NCBI RefSeq assembly: GCF_963677065.1
Contig: NZ_OY781872.1
Span: forward strand, 1,917,419 to 1,981,418
Source of the DNA: an uncultured Methanoregula sp.
Lineage (GTDB): Archaea > Halobacteriota > Methanomicrobia > Methanomicrobiales > Methanospirillaceae
Reading direction: 5' to 3'
Length of the DNA stretch: 64,000 nt
The stretch's first letter is position 1, and every line of letters starts with the position of its first letter. Below, one piece after another: positions 52,454 to 61,940 of the stretch. The notes beneath the pieces were generated by a model. That model did no database searches and was not told the DNA's origin. It worked only from the letters and a program-made list of their open reading frames with translations. Position numbers and translations under genes: made by a program.

Positions 52454-54633
52454 AGAACGCTACGTCAATCCTCTTCCTCATTCTTATTCTCTGTGTGTCT
52501 GTTCTCACGGCAGCATGTACCGGTCCGGCTGATCCATCCGGTAATACCGGTAAAACCGGTGCCCCGGCAATTCTGCAGCAAAGTTCCCTTCCGGTATTAC
52601 CGGGACCCTCGTATTCGATACATCCTCATACGGTCCCGGTTGAAACCGCATACAATGAGACGGTCGCGACGTTTTGGAGTTTTGCTATCGCCGGTCCCTA
52701 TAACACCGATCCCAACTGGACCGCTGCACACGTTGACCCGGATCCGGTTGTCATAGCAGAGACCAACGGCAGCCCGGAGTATTATGAATTCTCTCTGAAG
52801 AAGGATGATCGGGTTGTTGGATATTTCTGGACTGCGGCAAACAGGATTCTCGGGCACGCTATCTTCCGGATCTACCCCTCGGCCCCGGCCTACAATCATT
52901 CGGCGATAGCGCAGGATGCCGTATCGGTCGTGCGGGCCCGGAATGCTGACGATACGGTCCTGTCGGTTACGCCCGGGTTATACGGCGGCAGCTACCCGCT
53001 CCTCTGCTCCATACTTACCGTGAGGAACACGAGCACGGGACAGACCGAACGGATCGTTGTCGATGCGTTCACCCATGCGATCGTTCCCGATCACTACTCT
53101 GAAGAGAGCGCCAGGCAGGGATATGCCTGGTCTTACTTCGATATCATTCCAGAAAGCGAGTGGCCGGCCCGCATCGAGCAATGGAGGCTCGCGGATACAA
53201 ACGCCACAGCGGTCATCGACTATGCCATGACCCGGGGGATCGACCCCCGGCTTCCGCTGTCGGAGAAGAATGTCAGCATTATCCGGGGTTTTTACGGTCC
53301 GGACCTGCCGGATCCCCAGCCTGTGCCAGGGGCTTTCCGGGAGATTACCCCGGAAAGCCCGGTCACTGACGGCATGATTGAACAGAATGACGTGCCGGTT
53401 GAAACTGCCCGCATATCAGCGCTCGTGTACCTCTGGCGGGCCCAGCTGGACCGGCCGGATATTAACGGCTGGCCGTCGTGGCGGAACGCGAGCCTGAACA
53501 TGACCTCGTATACCGTGATCGAAGATATCAGCGGAAGATCATACCAGTATCTCTTTTTTGTTGAACACGGGGGAAAGCCGGCCGGGGAAATTGTTGTCGG
53601 GGCGAACAAAGCGCTCGGCGGGAGATACGGTGGGACCGGGCGGGGCGATTACGATATTCCCAATGCAACCCGGGCTGCACGGAACGCACTCGATCATGAT
53701 TTCCCGGGTTACCATACCATCTATGAACGGCCGGTGTCTGCCGTCGGGGAAAGCCCCGGTGTGTGGGTATTTCTGCTTGCGGAGGGGAACCGCTCTCCCC
53801 GCATGGTCCGTATCGCCGTCAATGTCCAAAGTTTTGAGACCCTGGTTGAAAATGAATCGATTGCCGAAGATCCGACTCGGTTCCCCTCGGCATTCACGAA
53901 AATTACCCGGCAGGATCTTCCCGATGCATTGGATCTGTGGGAACGGGAGAATGCAGAAGACAGGAATTTTCTGGCGTTTGCACAATCGCAGGGAATCTCC
54001 GGGGAGCACCCGCTGACCGAGAAAGAGATAATCTCGCTTGGCACGCATCTCTTCAGATCCGATCCGCAATACCGGCGGCAGGGTGAGCTGTACAATCCCC
54101 TGTCAGGGCAGGGTGCCGGTCCCGCTCTTGGTGCGGAGACCCGGCGATGGCATGACGAGTCAGAGTGGTTCAGCGCCATCCTTGTCGATGCATCGCTCGG
54201 CAGGGCCGGAATTGAGAGGATTGTTCAGGATCATACCCTGCCCGGAAATTATACACTCGACATCCACTCCCGAGGTTCGATGGGATCGGATTATTACCTC
54301 GATGTGCCGGAACCTGACTATGACCAAATATTCTCCAGACTCCGTGATGATGGCAGCGCATGGATTGTCGAACCGATCTCTCCAATGGCGGAATATGTTC
54401 AGGGAACAAAAAAGAGGAATGGTTCGATTCTTCTCCCGGTTGCCGTCAGCTATCCCGTGGAAGCCAATACCCGGCGTCTCATCTCATCCGGGCTTCCCCT
54501 GAAAACCATGAGAGAAGTCTATATCCAGTATGATTATCCGAACCTGCCCAAGAAGGCAGACCGGGAACGGGTGCTTCGTGAACTAGCCGCTGACGACCGG
54601 GTATTGTTTGCCCTGAAGGAGTATCCCGGATGA
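52450..54633 (+). CDS. Large secreted lipoprotein with internal duplication
   Basis: A 727-residue exported protein. The signal (ILFLILILCVSVLTAAC) ends in a probable lipobox cysteine, followed by a Gly/Thr linker. Two related halves are visible: RIEQWRLADTNATAVIDYAM with PLSEKNVSIIRGFYG (about 237-280) recurs as ALDLWERENAEDRNFLAFAQ with PLTEKEIISLGTHLF (about 495-540). Between them lie YcdB/YycI-like alternating beta segments. The last 100 residues differ and carry YDYPNLPKKADRERVLREL. It is probably an extracellular anchored protein with a dimer-like fold. No known family is recognised. Confidence 0.72.
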   Translation: MKNATSILFLILILCVSVLTAACTGPADPSGNTGKTGAPAILQQSSLPVLPGPSYSIHPHTVPVETAYNETVATFWSFAIAGPYNTDPNWTAAHVDPDPVVIAETNGSPEYYEFSLKKDDRVVGYFWTAANRILGHAIFRIYPSAPAYNHSAIAQDAVSVVRARNADDTVLSVTPGLYGGSYPLLCSILTVRNTSTGQTERIVVDAFTHAIVPDHYSEESARQGYAWSYFDIIPESEWPARIEQWRLADTNATAVIDYAMTRGIDPRLPLSEKNVSIIRGFYGPDLPDPQPVPGAFREITPESPVTDGMIEQNDVPVETARISALVYLWRAQLDRPDINGWPSWRNASLNMTSYTVIEDISGRSYQYLFFVEHGGKPAGEIVVGANKALGGRYGGTGRGDYDIPNATRAARNALDHDFPGYHTIYERPVSAVGESPGVWVFLLAEGNRSPRMVRIAVNVQSFETLVENESIAEDPTRFPSAFTKITRQDLPDALDLWERENAEDRNFLAFAQSQGISGEHPLTEKEIISLGTHLFRSDPQYRRQGELYNPLSGQGAGPALGAETRRWHDESEWFSAILVDASLGRAGIERIVQDHTLPGNYTLDIHSRGSMGSDYYLDVPEPDYDQIFSRLRDDGSAWIVEPISPMAEYVQGTKKRNGSILLPVAVSYPVEANTRRLISSGLPLKTMREVYIQYDYPNLPKKADRERVLRELAADDRVLFALKEYPG

Positions 54634-55424
54634 CTGCGAGGAACCCCGGCCGGGTTACCCTTCTGGTATTGCCCGCCCTCATTCTCGCACTTCTGGTAAT
54701 TCCCGTCCTGATGGCCGGGGCCGGGATCTCTGGTGCGGCAAATGTCCCCGGATCTGGTCGTTTCTGTTTTGGATCACCCGCTCTTCCCTTCTGTTCCGAT
54801 CAACACGCCCGCGATGTGTCTGCTTCCAATATTGCCCGGTGGATGCAGGAACATGCGGGACAGGAAGTCACTGCCGGAGAATATCTGGATATCACCAACC
54901 CCGGTTACCTGGCCTCCCGGCCGCAGGAGGTCCGGGATGCGTATCACCGGATGAAGATCCGGGTACCGGATTTCAGCAACCCGGACCCGGGGAACACTGC
55001 TCGGTCACCTGGTGGACCGCAGTTTGGAGAACGAAGTGTTGCCATTGCAGTTTTTGGTTACCGGGAGGTACCGGGTGACAGCCAGGAGATGTTCCTGCAG
55101 AATTATACCGTTCAGTGCATCCTGAACGAGTCAATGATCGCCAGGTCAAACCGGTTGGCTGGCCGGGAGATCCCGGTCGGGACGTATCTTGAAACGGTCT
55201 GCCCGGACTTTTTTTTGGGCCTGACCGAATCCCGAAAAGAGGTATTGAAGAACCAGTCCCTTATGGTATCAGAAATTCCCGGTCGCGGGAATGTATCATC
55301 ATTTGTCCCGCCACGGTCTCTATCGATCAGCCGGATGGAACCAGTCCCGGGATGGGTGAGCCTGCATATCCCGGAAGAAGGTTTCCTGAATTTTAACGCG
55401 AATCGGACCTGGGATGGGTCATAA
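54630..55424 (+). CDS. Secreted protein with two related repeats
   Basis: A 264-residue exported protein. The N-terminal signal or anchor covers about residues 9-38 (VTLLVLPALILALLVIPVLM). The body has a repeated motif: GQEVTAGEYLDITNPGYLAS near residue 75 and GREIPVGTYLETVCPDFFLG near 180. Both are followed by charged helices. Cysteines in FCFGSPALPFCSD may form a disulfide. There is no C-terminal anchor. It is coupled to the large lipoprotein gene by a 4-bp ATGA overlap, suggesting that the two products work together outside the cell. No family is recognised. Confidence 0.65.
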   Translation: MTARNPGRVTLLVLPALILALLVIPVLMAGAGISGAANVPGSGRFCFGSPALPFCSDQHARDVSASNIARWMQEHAGQEVTAGEYLDITNPGYLASRPQEVRDAYHRMKIRVPDFSNPDPGNTARSPGGPQFGERSVAIAVFGYREVPGDSQEMFLQNYTVQCILNESMIARSNRLAGREIPVGTYLETVCPDFFLGLTESRKEVLKNQSLMVSEIPGRGNVSSFVPPRSLSISRMEPVPGWVSLHIPEEGFLNFNANRTWDGS

Positions 55425-55456
55425 AACCCTGAGTCTGGTTCAGTGAGTGGTTTGTC

Positions 55457-55789
55457 ATGCAACAGAAACGTATCATTCTTCTCGTGATTTTCGGAGCGCT
55501 CCTTGCGCTCTTTGGGATCATCACCATGCAGTACCTGCTTGTACTGGTTGTCCTTGCCGGTGTTGTCCTTATCCTCATGGCAATGGATGTCAAAAAATGG
55601 GTTGAAGGGCTTGTCGACAAAATTGCGGCCGGTAATCGTTCCGGGTCGTCAGATACTTCCGATATCCGCGAATCGATCCAATCAATACGGGCCGAGACGG
55701 CCAGCATCAGGGAACGGCTGGATCTGCTGGAAGCGAAAAAAAAGAGATCCTGCGATACTATCCCGCCACGGATCCCGCCCCGCACATAG
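55457..55789 (+). CDS. Small two-helix membrane protein with coiled coil
   Basis: A 110-residue protein. Two transmembrane helices (about 5-22 and 25-42, IILLVIFGALLALFGI and LLVLVVLAGVVLILMAM) are followed by a charged segment with a heptad pattern (RESIQSIRAETASIRERLDL, 72-91) and a basic, Pro-containing tail. It lacks any catalytic motif. The topology suggests a short membrane hairpin with a cytoplasmic coiled coil, perhaps a scaffold for the surface-protein set. It lies 32 bp after the previous gene and is the last of the string before the convergent adenine deaminase gene. Confidence 0.72.
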   Translation: MQQKRIILLVIFGALLALFGIITMQYLLVLVVLAGVVLILMAMDVKKWVEGLVDKIAAGNRSGSSDTSDIRESIQSIRAETASIRERLDLLEAKKKRSCDTIPPRIPPRT

Positions 55790-55824
55790 GTTCCGGAAAC
55801 CGGCCTTCGTCCAAGAGGTTCCGG

Positions 55825-57513
55825 TTACCGGCGGTTCAATTCCTCGTCCCGGACAAACAGCGGCACGTCCCGGAACCCGCGAGCATCGAAGACGCCCCGG
55901 TCCGTGATGCGGAGTGCCGGAATCACCGTCAGGGCCAGAAACGAGAGGTACATAAACGGATCTTCAATCCCGCCCATACGGCCGGTGGCCTCGTTCAGCT
56001 GCCCGAGCCGCCGGGCAACCTCCTCATAGGGGAGCGTTGACATCAGCCCGGCACAGTTGAGAGGGAGCACGGTTGTTGACGGCCCGGCAACTGCGGCCAT
56101 GGCACCTCCTGCTGCTACCACCGCTTTGATGGCAGCGCAGATCTCCGCATCGCTCGTGCCGGCTGCAACAATATTATGGGCATCGTGCGAGATGCTGCAC
56201 GCAATTGCGCCCTGCCGGAACCCAAAGCCGTGTACAAGGCCGAGACCCTGCATCTTCTTGCCGTACCGGTTACAGACCACGACTTTGAGGATGTCGCGGC
56301 TGAAATCCGGCATATACGGATCCGCAATTTCGTACTGCAGCGAATCAGTCAGGATCTGGTGCGGGACAAGGCCGATTACCCGTGCCGTCCCGCGTCCCAT
56401 GATCCGGATGTCCTCTGGTTCTGGCGGGGTACAGTGCATCAGGTCTGGGAGGGGGGCGGGGGTGGTTGGCTGGCCCGGGGAAACCGGCCGCCCGGACCGG
56501 TAAACCTCCGCTACCCGGAATGTGATGGGCTCATCGATGATACAGAAATCCGCACGTCTTCCCGGGGCCAGTGCCCCCCGGTCAGCGAGCCCGAACCGCT
56601 CGGCAGCCGAGAGCGTTGCCATCCGGATCGCGAGTTCCGGTGAAAGCCCGCACCCGATAGCCTTCCGGATACAGCGGTCGATGTGCCCGTCCCGCAGCAG
56701 CAGGTCGGCGTGGCAGTCGTCCGTTGCAAAACAGCAGCGGGAGACCGTTACGGGAGTGACGACCGGTACGAGTTCGGCTATATTGTGCTCGGTTGAGCCT
56801 TCGCGGATATAGATATACATCCCCTTCCCGAGTTTCTCTTCGGCCTCGGCCCGGTTCGTGCATTCATGATCACTGTCCGGGCCGGCAAGGATGTAGGCGT
56901 TGAGGTCCCTGCCGGTGAGGAGCGGGGCATGGCCGTCCCGGATCCTGAAGAGACCAAGTTTCTTTCCTATCTCCTCGTCACCGCCAAGCACCCCCGGGAA
57001 ATTCATCATCTCGCCCAGGCCGGTTACACCCTGCCGCCGTGCGAACCGGGAGAGTGCAGATGCATCCAGCACGGCACCCCCCGCATCGAGCGGAGTTGCC
57101 GGAACACAGGAAGGAAGCATGTACTGGATATCAATGGCAGCCCCTTCACGTTCGGCCAGCATGAACTCAAGTCCTTCGGAACCGGCAACATTGGCAATCT
57201 CGTGCGGGTCGGCAATGACCGTGGTCGTGCCATGCAGTGCAACAAGGCGGGCGTACTCTTTCGGGGCGAGAAGCGAGCTCTCGATATGGACATGGGCGTC
57301 GATGAGTCCCGGGACAATGTACTGTCCCTCAAGATCCCGCTCCTCCTTTCCCTGGTATTCGCCTATCCCCAGGATCCTGCCATCAGCGACAGCAAGGGAT
57401 CCCTTGTCCCACGTGCAGGTAAAGGCATTGAATATCCGGGCATTGTGCAGAACCAGATCCGCCGGGACGAGCCCCCGGGCTGCATCAAGAATATCTTTTG
57501 AGAACGGGGACAT
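55825..57513 (-). CDS. ade: Adenine deaminase
   Basis: A 562-residue amidohydrolase of the Ade/AdeC family. The first metal motif is DAHVHIESS, followed by ADPHEIANVAG. A later SHDAHNIVAAG motif carries conserved C-terminal residues (GAIACSISHDAHNI), and CCFATDDCHADLL lies in between. It deaminates adenine to hypoxanthine with ammonia release in purine salvage, using a binuclear metal centre. Length matches the family. It lies 3 bp downstream of the small lipoprotein gene on the same strand. Confidence 0.95.
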   Translation of the reverse strand: MSPFSKDILDAARGLVPADLVLHNARIFNAFTCTWDKGSLAVADGRILGIGEYQGKEERDLEGQYIVPGLIDAHVHIESSLLAPKEYARLVALHGTTTVIADPHEIANVAGSEGLEFMLAEREGAAIDIQYMLPSCVPATPLDAGGAVLDASALSRFARRQGVTGLGEMMNFPGVLGGDEEIGKKLGLFRIRDGHAPLLTGRDLNAYILAGPDSDHECTNRAEAEEKLGKGMYIYIREGSTEHNIAELVPVVTPVTVSRCCFATDDCHADLLLRDGHIDRCIRKAIGCGLSPELAIRMATLSAAERFGLADRGALAPGRRADFCIIDEPITFRVAEVYRSGRPVSPGQPTTPAPLPDLMHCTPPEPEDIRIMGRGTARVIGLVPHQILTDSLQYEIADPYMPDFSRDILKVVVCNRYGKKMQGLGLVHGFGFRQGAIACSISHDAHNIVAAGTSDAEICAAIKAVVAAGGAMAAVAGPSTTVLPLNCAGLMSTLPYEEVARRLGQLNEATGRMGGIEDPFMYLSFLALTVIPALRITDRGVFDARGFRDVPLFVRDEELNRR

Positions 57514-57516
57514 GTT

Positions 57517-57870
57517 TCACACCCTGATATCCCGGATCACGGCGGTCCTGCGGGTACCGTTGTCTATAACGTATACATATAGTTTGTATTCCCCGGGTCC
57601 GATCTGCCCCGGGACGATAACCCTGTTCTCTCCCTGGACAAGGCTGACCGGTGTTTCAAATACTGCGGATTCCACCTGCTGGAAGTCGGCTATCCGGAAG
57701 ACAGTCACCTGGATATATGCATCAGCCTCTTTCGGGCTGGTGACGGCAATGGAAAAATTTCCATCCTTGTAAGCAACATCTCCCACGCTTGTCGAGATGC
57801 ATCCGGCCAGAACAATTCCCACAACCGTCAGGACGACAACCAGAATACCCTGGGAAACGCGGGCAGACAT
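57517..57870 (-). CDS. Small lipoprotein
   Basis: A 117-residue secreted protein. The signal helix (VSQGILVVVLTVVGIVLAGC) ends in the lipobox LAGC at Cys24. The mature part (about 25-117) is a small beta-sandwich (VGDVAYKDGNFSIAVTSP; GENRVIVPGQIGPGEYKLYV), like other Ig-type surface proteins of this genome. No ligand is known. It precedes adenine deaminase by 3 bp, so the two share a transcript, although no functional link is apparent. It is divergent from the ParA-like gene, with about 280 bp between. Confidence 0.78.
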   Translation of the reverse strand: MSARVSQGILVVVLTVVGIVLAGCISTSVGDVAYKDGNFSIAVTSPKEADAYIQVTVFRIADFQQVESAVFETPVSLVQGENRVIVPGQIGPGEYKLYVYVIDNGTRRTAVIRDIRV

Positions 57871-58102
57871 AGTTCAGATCTCATTCTCTCCACGCATAAA
57901 CGTTCCGGGATTTTCCCGTTCCTTATCTGATAAAATTCTCACTGCCAAGATTTTATTTTAATAGATGCATATAAAAAAACCATTTATTTGTGCCATATCC
58001 TGATTGTCAAAAGGGAGCAATTTATCGGTTTTTGGAAAAAAATGGTTAGGTTTTCATCATCAAAACGTCCGGTAATCCCCGATAATTGTACCCATGTAAA
58101 AG

Positions 58103-58118
58103 CAAAATTAGTTATATC
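58103..58118 (+). promoter_or_regulatory. Candidate promoter of the ParA-chemoreceptor operon
   Basis: An A-rich BRE-like CAAAATTA followed by the TATA-like TTATATCT at about 58111-58118. The expected transcription start, about 25 bp on, would fall near 58138-58142, just before the GGTGAT at 58142-58147. The rest of the 58000-58100 gap shows nothing else. Confidence 0.5.
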
Positions 58119-58150
58119 TTCAGTTAACAAAAATTCAATCAGGTGATATC

Positions 58151-59047
58151 ATAACGATCATTACTTTTTCCCATCACAAAGGCGGAACCGGCAAAACTAC
58201 CTCCTGTCTGAACATTGCCGGGTTCTGTGCCCGCGGAGGAAAAAAAGTACTGGTCGTGGACTGCGATCCCCAGGCAAATGCCACAACGGGCCTCGGTGTC
58301 ACTCTTTCAGATTCCGACCGGAATATGTACGACGTCTTTCTGAGCGGGATCGAGGATTTTCCAGAAACCCGTGTTGTCGATATCATCAAGCGGACGGAGT
58401 CGGGAATCTATCTGGCCCCTTCCCACCTGGACCTTGTGGGGGCGGATCCCTATTTATACCGCATACCCGACCGGGCTGGCATCCTGAAAGAAGCCCTCTC
58501 CCGGGTCAGGGAATCGTATGACATTATCCTCATTGATACGCCCCCGAGCATGGGCCAGCTGGTCATCAACGGGCTCTATGCAGCAGATCATATCATTGTC
58601 ACCCTTGATTCAGGAACCTTTGCCCTGGACGGTATCGGGACCATGAATACGATCTTCGGGGATATCAGGGAAGGTCTGGGAAAAGAGATTCATCCGGATA
58701 TGGCGATTGTCACCCGCTGGGGTGAAGGCGTCCCCCCGACGAACGTGGAAGAGGAGCCTGTCGGGCAGAACGACATCATGTCGCGTATTTGGAATCTTTT
58801 TTACAAAAAACCCGAACCCACACCTGCAGAGCAGGAAGCAAAGAAAGAACGGGCAGCTGAACATGACCGCCTGGAGGCAATGCTCGGCGAGATTCGTAAA
58901 CGTTTCCCCAGCGTATACACGGTTCCGTTCTCTCCTGCCGTATACGAATCCCAGAAACGCGGCCTTCCCTTATCTCACAGTGCTCCCGACAGCAGTGCAG
59001 GTCAGGCTTACAAAACCATAACGGATGACGTGATGAAATGGATCTGA
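58151..59047 (+). CDS. ParA/Soj-like ATPase
   Basis: A 298-residue ParA-type ATPase. The deviant Walker A is [10 protein letters not shown] (residues 8-17), Walker A' is VDCDPQANA near 35 and Walker B is IILIDTPPS near 133. Residues about 195-245 form an inserted or extended helical region rich in charged residues ([20 protein letters not shown]). These ATPases position plasmids, chromosomes or protein complexes on the nucleoid. No ATG, GTG, TTG or CTG lies between the in-frame stop (58109-58111) and Walker A. A GGTGAT motif 3 bp before an ATA at 58151 makes ATA the likeliest start. Its end overlaps the chemoreceptor start by 10 bp. Confidence 0.88.
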   Translation: MTIITFSHHKGGTGKTTSCLNIAGFCARGGKKVLVVDCDPQANATTGLGVTLSDSDRNMYDVFLSGIEDFPETRVVDIIKRTESGIYLAPSHLDLVGADPYLYRIPDRAGILKEALSRVRESYDIILIDTPPSMGQLVINGLYAADHIIVTLDSGTFALDGIGTMNTIFGDIREGLGKEIHPDMAIVTRWGEGVPPTNVEEEPVGQNDIMSRIWNLFYKKPEPTPAEQEAKKERAAEHDRLEAMLGEIRKRFPSVYTVPFSPAVYESQKRGLPLSHSAPDSSAGQAYKTITDDVMKWI

Positions 59048-61401
59048 AAGAGATTGAAGGAATTCTTGCCCAGGCAAATAATGGTATTTTTTCCGCCCGG
59101 ATTGATGAGAACACGGTTGAGCTCCCGCTGAGGTCCATTGCCCGGCAGGTGAACCGTGCAATTGACCTGCTGGCGGATGCAGCTGACACCAAACGCAAAT
59201 CCGATACCATGATCCGGGATAACCCGCTGGCAATTGCCGTGCTCCGGAAAGACAAGAGCCGGATTGATATCAACAAGCAGTACGAGGTTGCCTGGCGGGG
59301 TACCCGCGAGGAGCTGATGAAGAAGAAGCTGTACGACTTCGACATCACCGTGCTCTCAGGCGAACATTTCTATGCCTGTTTCGAGACAAAAAAACTTGCC
59401 GTGACCGAGGCACTGGTCAAATTCCCTGACGGGGTAAAAAGATATCTCACCCTCTACGCGATCCCCATGCTCGACAACAATAACGAGATCGAGGGGGCCT
59501 TCTATGTCTGGGTGGATTACACCGAGCTCCATGAGAAGATGGATGCCGTCAGGAAGATGGAGTATCGCGTTGACCGAATGATCCAGGACAACCCACTGGC
59601 AATTGCCGTGCTACGGAAGGACAAGAGCCGGATCTCCATCAACAAACAATACGAGATTGCGTGGAGAGGTACCCGCGAGGAGCTGATGAGGAAGAAGCTG
59701 TACGACTTCGACATCACCGTGCTCTCCGGCGAAGATTTCTATGCCTGCTTCACGACAAAAAAACTTGCGGTGACCGAGGCACTGGTCAAATTCCCTGACG
59801 GGGAAAAGAAATATCTGACGCTTAATGCGATCCCGATTCTCGATGATGCCGGTGAGATCGATGGTGCGTTTTATGTCTGGGTCGATTACACGGATGCCCA
59901 CAAGAAGATAGATGAGATCAAAAAAGTGGAGTACCGCGTTGACCGGATGATCCAGGACAACCCGCTGGCAATTGCCGTGCTACGGAAGGACAAGAGCCGG
60001 ATCTCCATTAATAAGCAGTACGAGATTGCGTGGCGGGGTACCCGCGAGGAGCTGATGAAGAAGAAGCTGTACGACTTCGACATCACCGTGCTCTCCGGCG
60101 AAGATTTCTATGCCTGCTTCACGACAAAAAAACTTGCGGTGACCGAGGCACTGGTCAAGTTCCCTGACGGGGAGAAGAGATACTTAACGCTCAACGCGAT
60201 CCCGATTCTCGATGAAGCCGGTGAGATCGATGGAGCCTTCTATGTCTGGGTGGACTACACCGAGGCTCACAGGAAAGTCGATGAGATCCAGCAGCTCATG
60301 GATAATTCCCAGAAACAGGCCGATCTCCTTTCGCGGAGCACCGTTGAACTCGGCAAGGCAGTAAACTCCATGGCCCAGGGCGACCTGAGGATGAAAGCCG
60401 ATATCCTGGAGGGAGATCCCCTGGCAGCCCTCAAGACCGATTTCAATAAAGCTCTGGAATCGGTCAGGAACGTAATCGGCGAACTCGGAAATGCTGTTCA
60501 CCGGCTCGAGCTCACAACGGCAGATACCAGCAAGAGCACGATCGAGATCTCCAAATCCACTGAACAGGTAGCCGTCTCCACCCAGAAGTCTGCGGATGGT
60601 ACCAAGAAGCAGCTTGACGAGATCGAGAAAGTCAGCAAAGAAGTCTCGGACCTGTCCGCATCCATCGAGGAAATTGCAAGCACATCCCATACCCTCATGG
60701 ACCATGCCCAGAAAGCGGCAACGGAAGGAAATAATGCCGCGGCACTGGGCAAGATCGCAACCGGCAAGATGCAGATGGTGGAAAAGATAGCAGGCGAGAG
60801 CGTAACAGAGATCACTGCCCTCAACGACCGAATGAAAGAGATCTCCAATATCGTCAAGATGATAGCCGACATCTCAAGCCAGACCAACCTCCTTGCCCTC
60901 AATGCCGCGATAGAAGCTGCCCGAGCCGGCGAACATGGCCGCGGTTTTGCAGTCGTGGCCGGAGAAGTGCGCAACCTTGCCGGGGAATCCAAGACTGCAA
61001 CAAACCAGATCGGGGAACTGATAAGTTCCATCCAGGAAAACACCAACAAGACCTCGGCCGCCATCAGGAGTTCCTATAACGAAATCCAGGCCGGCATCGA
61101 GAGCGTGAACAAGACTATCGAAGGTCTCAACCGGATCACCGCAGAATCCAACATTGTTGCAACCGGTGTGACCGAGATTACAAAAGCAACCGAAGACCAG
61201 GCACAGGCCACTACCCGCGTGATGAGCGGTGTGGAAAAAACTCAAGGGATCACCCGAGAGAACCAGGAACGGATGGAGGACATGGCTGCCCTTGCCGAGG
61301 AGACGAGTGCTTCCACCGAAGAGATTGCCAGTGCATCGGCCGAACTTGCAGAGATGGCAGAACGTTTAAAGAAGATGATGGAACAATTCAAACTGAAGTG
61401 A
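59038..61401 (+). CDS. Soluble chemoreceptor with three PAS repeats
   Basis: A 787-residue methyl-accepting-type protein without transmembrane helices. Three tandem PAS units start at about residues 58, 181 and 304, each with [19 protein letters not shown] (unit 1: MIRDN) and ending [15 protein letters not shown]-like linker ([17 protein letters not shown]) leads to the signalling coiled coil, with tip motif [20 protein letters not shown] and [17 protein letters not shown]. It should sit in a cytoplasmic array and act through CheW and CheA. It overlaps parA by 10 bp and is 3 bp before cheW. No CheA is in the window. Confidence 0.94.
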   Translation: MDLKEIEGILAQANNGIFSARIDENTVELPLRSIARQVNRAIDLLADAADTKRKSDTMIRDNPLAIAVLRKDKSRIDINKQYEVAWRGTREELMKKKLYDFDITVLSGEHFYACFETKKLAVTEALVKFPDGVKRYLTLYAIPMLDNNNEIEGAFYVWVDYTELHEKMDAVRKMEYRVDRMIQDNPLAIAVLRKDKSRISINKQYEIAWRGTREELMRKKLYDFDITVLSGEDFYACFTTKKLAVTEALVKFPDGEKKYLTLNAIPILDDAGEIDGAFYVWVDYTDAHKKIDEIKKVEYRVDRMIQDNPLAIAVLRKDKSRISINKQYEIAWRGTREELMKKKLYDFDITVLSGEDFYACFTTKKLAVTEALVKFPDGEKRYLTLNAIPILDEAGEIDGAFYVWVDYTEAHRKVDEIQQLMDNSQKQADLLSRSTVELGKAVNSMAQGDLRMKADILEGDPLAALKTDFNKALESVRNVIGELGNAVHRLELTTADTSKSTIEISKSTEQVAVSTQKSADGTKKQLDEIEKVSKEVSDLSASIEEIASTSHTLMDHAQKAATEGNNAAALGKIATGKMQMVEKIAGESVTEITALNDRMKEISNIVKMIADISSQTNLLALNAAIEAARAGEHGRGFAVVAGEVRNLAGESKTATNQIGELISSIQENTNKTSAAIRSSYNEIQAGIESVNKTIEGLNRITAESNIVATGVTEITKATEDQAQATTRVMSGVEKTQGITRENQERMEDMAALAEETSASTEEIASASAELAEMAERLKKMMEQFKLK
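59209..60315 (+). repeat. Three tandem 369-bp coding repeats (PAS units)
   Basis: Unit starts are at 59209, 59578 and 59947, exactly 369 bp (123 codons) apart. Units two and three are almost identical, with long stretches of shared DNA; unit one has diverged more. This points to recent duplication or gene conversion. Confidence 0.92.
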
Positions 61402-61404
61402 ACT

Positions 61405-61881
61405 ATGGCATCCACGATTGACGTTGTAGAATTCGAGCTGGGCGGGGAGCGCTATGCTCTTGATATCCAGCTTGTCCGGGAGATTGTCGAGATGATGCAG
61501 ATCACCCCGATTCCCCGTGCACCGCCGTTTATTTCCGGCGTGATAAATCTCCGAGGGGAGATCACGAACATCATGAACCTCAACACACTCCTCGGACTTG
61601 CGAACCAGCAGATCCGGGATAACCAGAAGATCATCGTTCTTGTCCCGGAGGCTGCCGGCGGCAGCAATGTCGGGATCATCGTTGACGACGTGAGCAGTGT
61701 CCTGCAGGTTCAGGAAGACGATATCGATCATATCGGGGAAGGATTTGCCTCAGAGTTCTCTTCGTTTGTAAAAGGTATCATCAAGATAAAAGCGGATGAA
61801 TCGCAGAACAAGGAGACAAAAGAGAAGAACCTGATCATCTGGATCGATATGCAGAAAGTCCTGAAGGACGCTGCAGAATAG
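61405..61881 (+). CDS. CheW-like adaptor protein
   Basis: A 158-residue CheW domain. VVEFELGGERYALDIQLVREIVEMM begins the fold, with PRAPPFISGVINLRGEITNI (the conserved turn with NLRG, which contacts receptor and kinase) and DVSSVLQVQEDDI later. It couples chemoreceptors to CheA. It is placed directly between two soluble receptors and 3 bp after the first, so the three gene products are likely partners in one array. The length is typical of stand-alone CheW. Confidence 0.94.
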   Translation: MASTIDVVEFELGGERYALDIQLVREIVEMMQITPIPRAPPFISGVINLRGEITNIMNLNTLLGLANQQIRDNQKIIVLVPEAAGGSNVGIIVDDVSSVLQVQEDDIDHIGEGFASEFSSFVKGIIKIKADESQNKETKEKNLIIWIDMQKVLKDAAE

Positions 61882-61940
61882 GATACAAACGATATGCAAA
61901 AAAACCGGAAATCAGCAGCTAAGACAGGCAGGGAATATTC

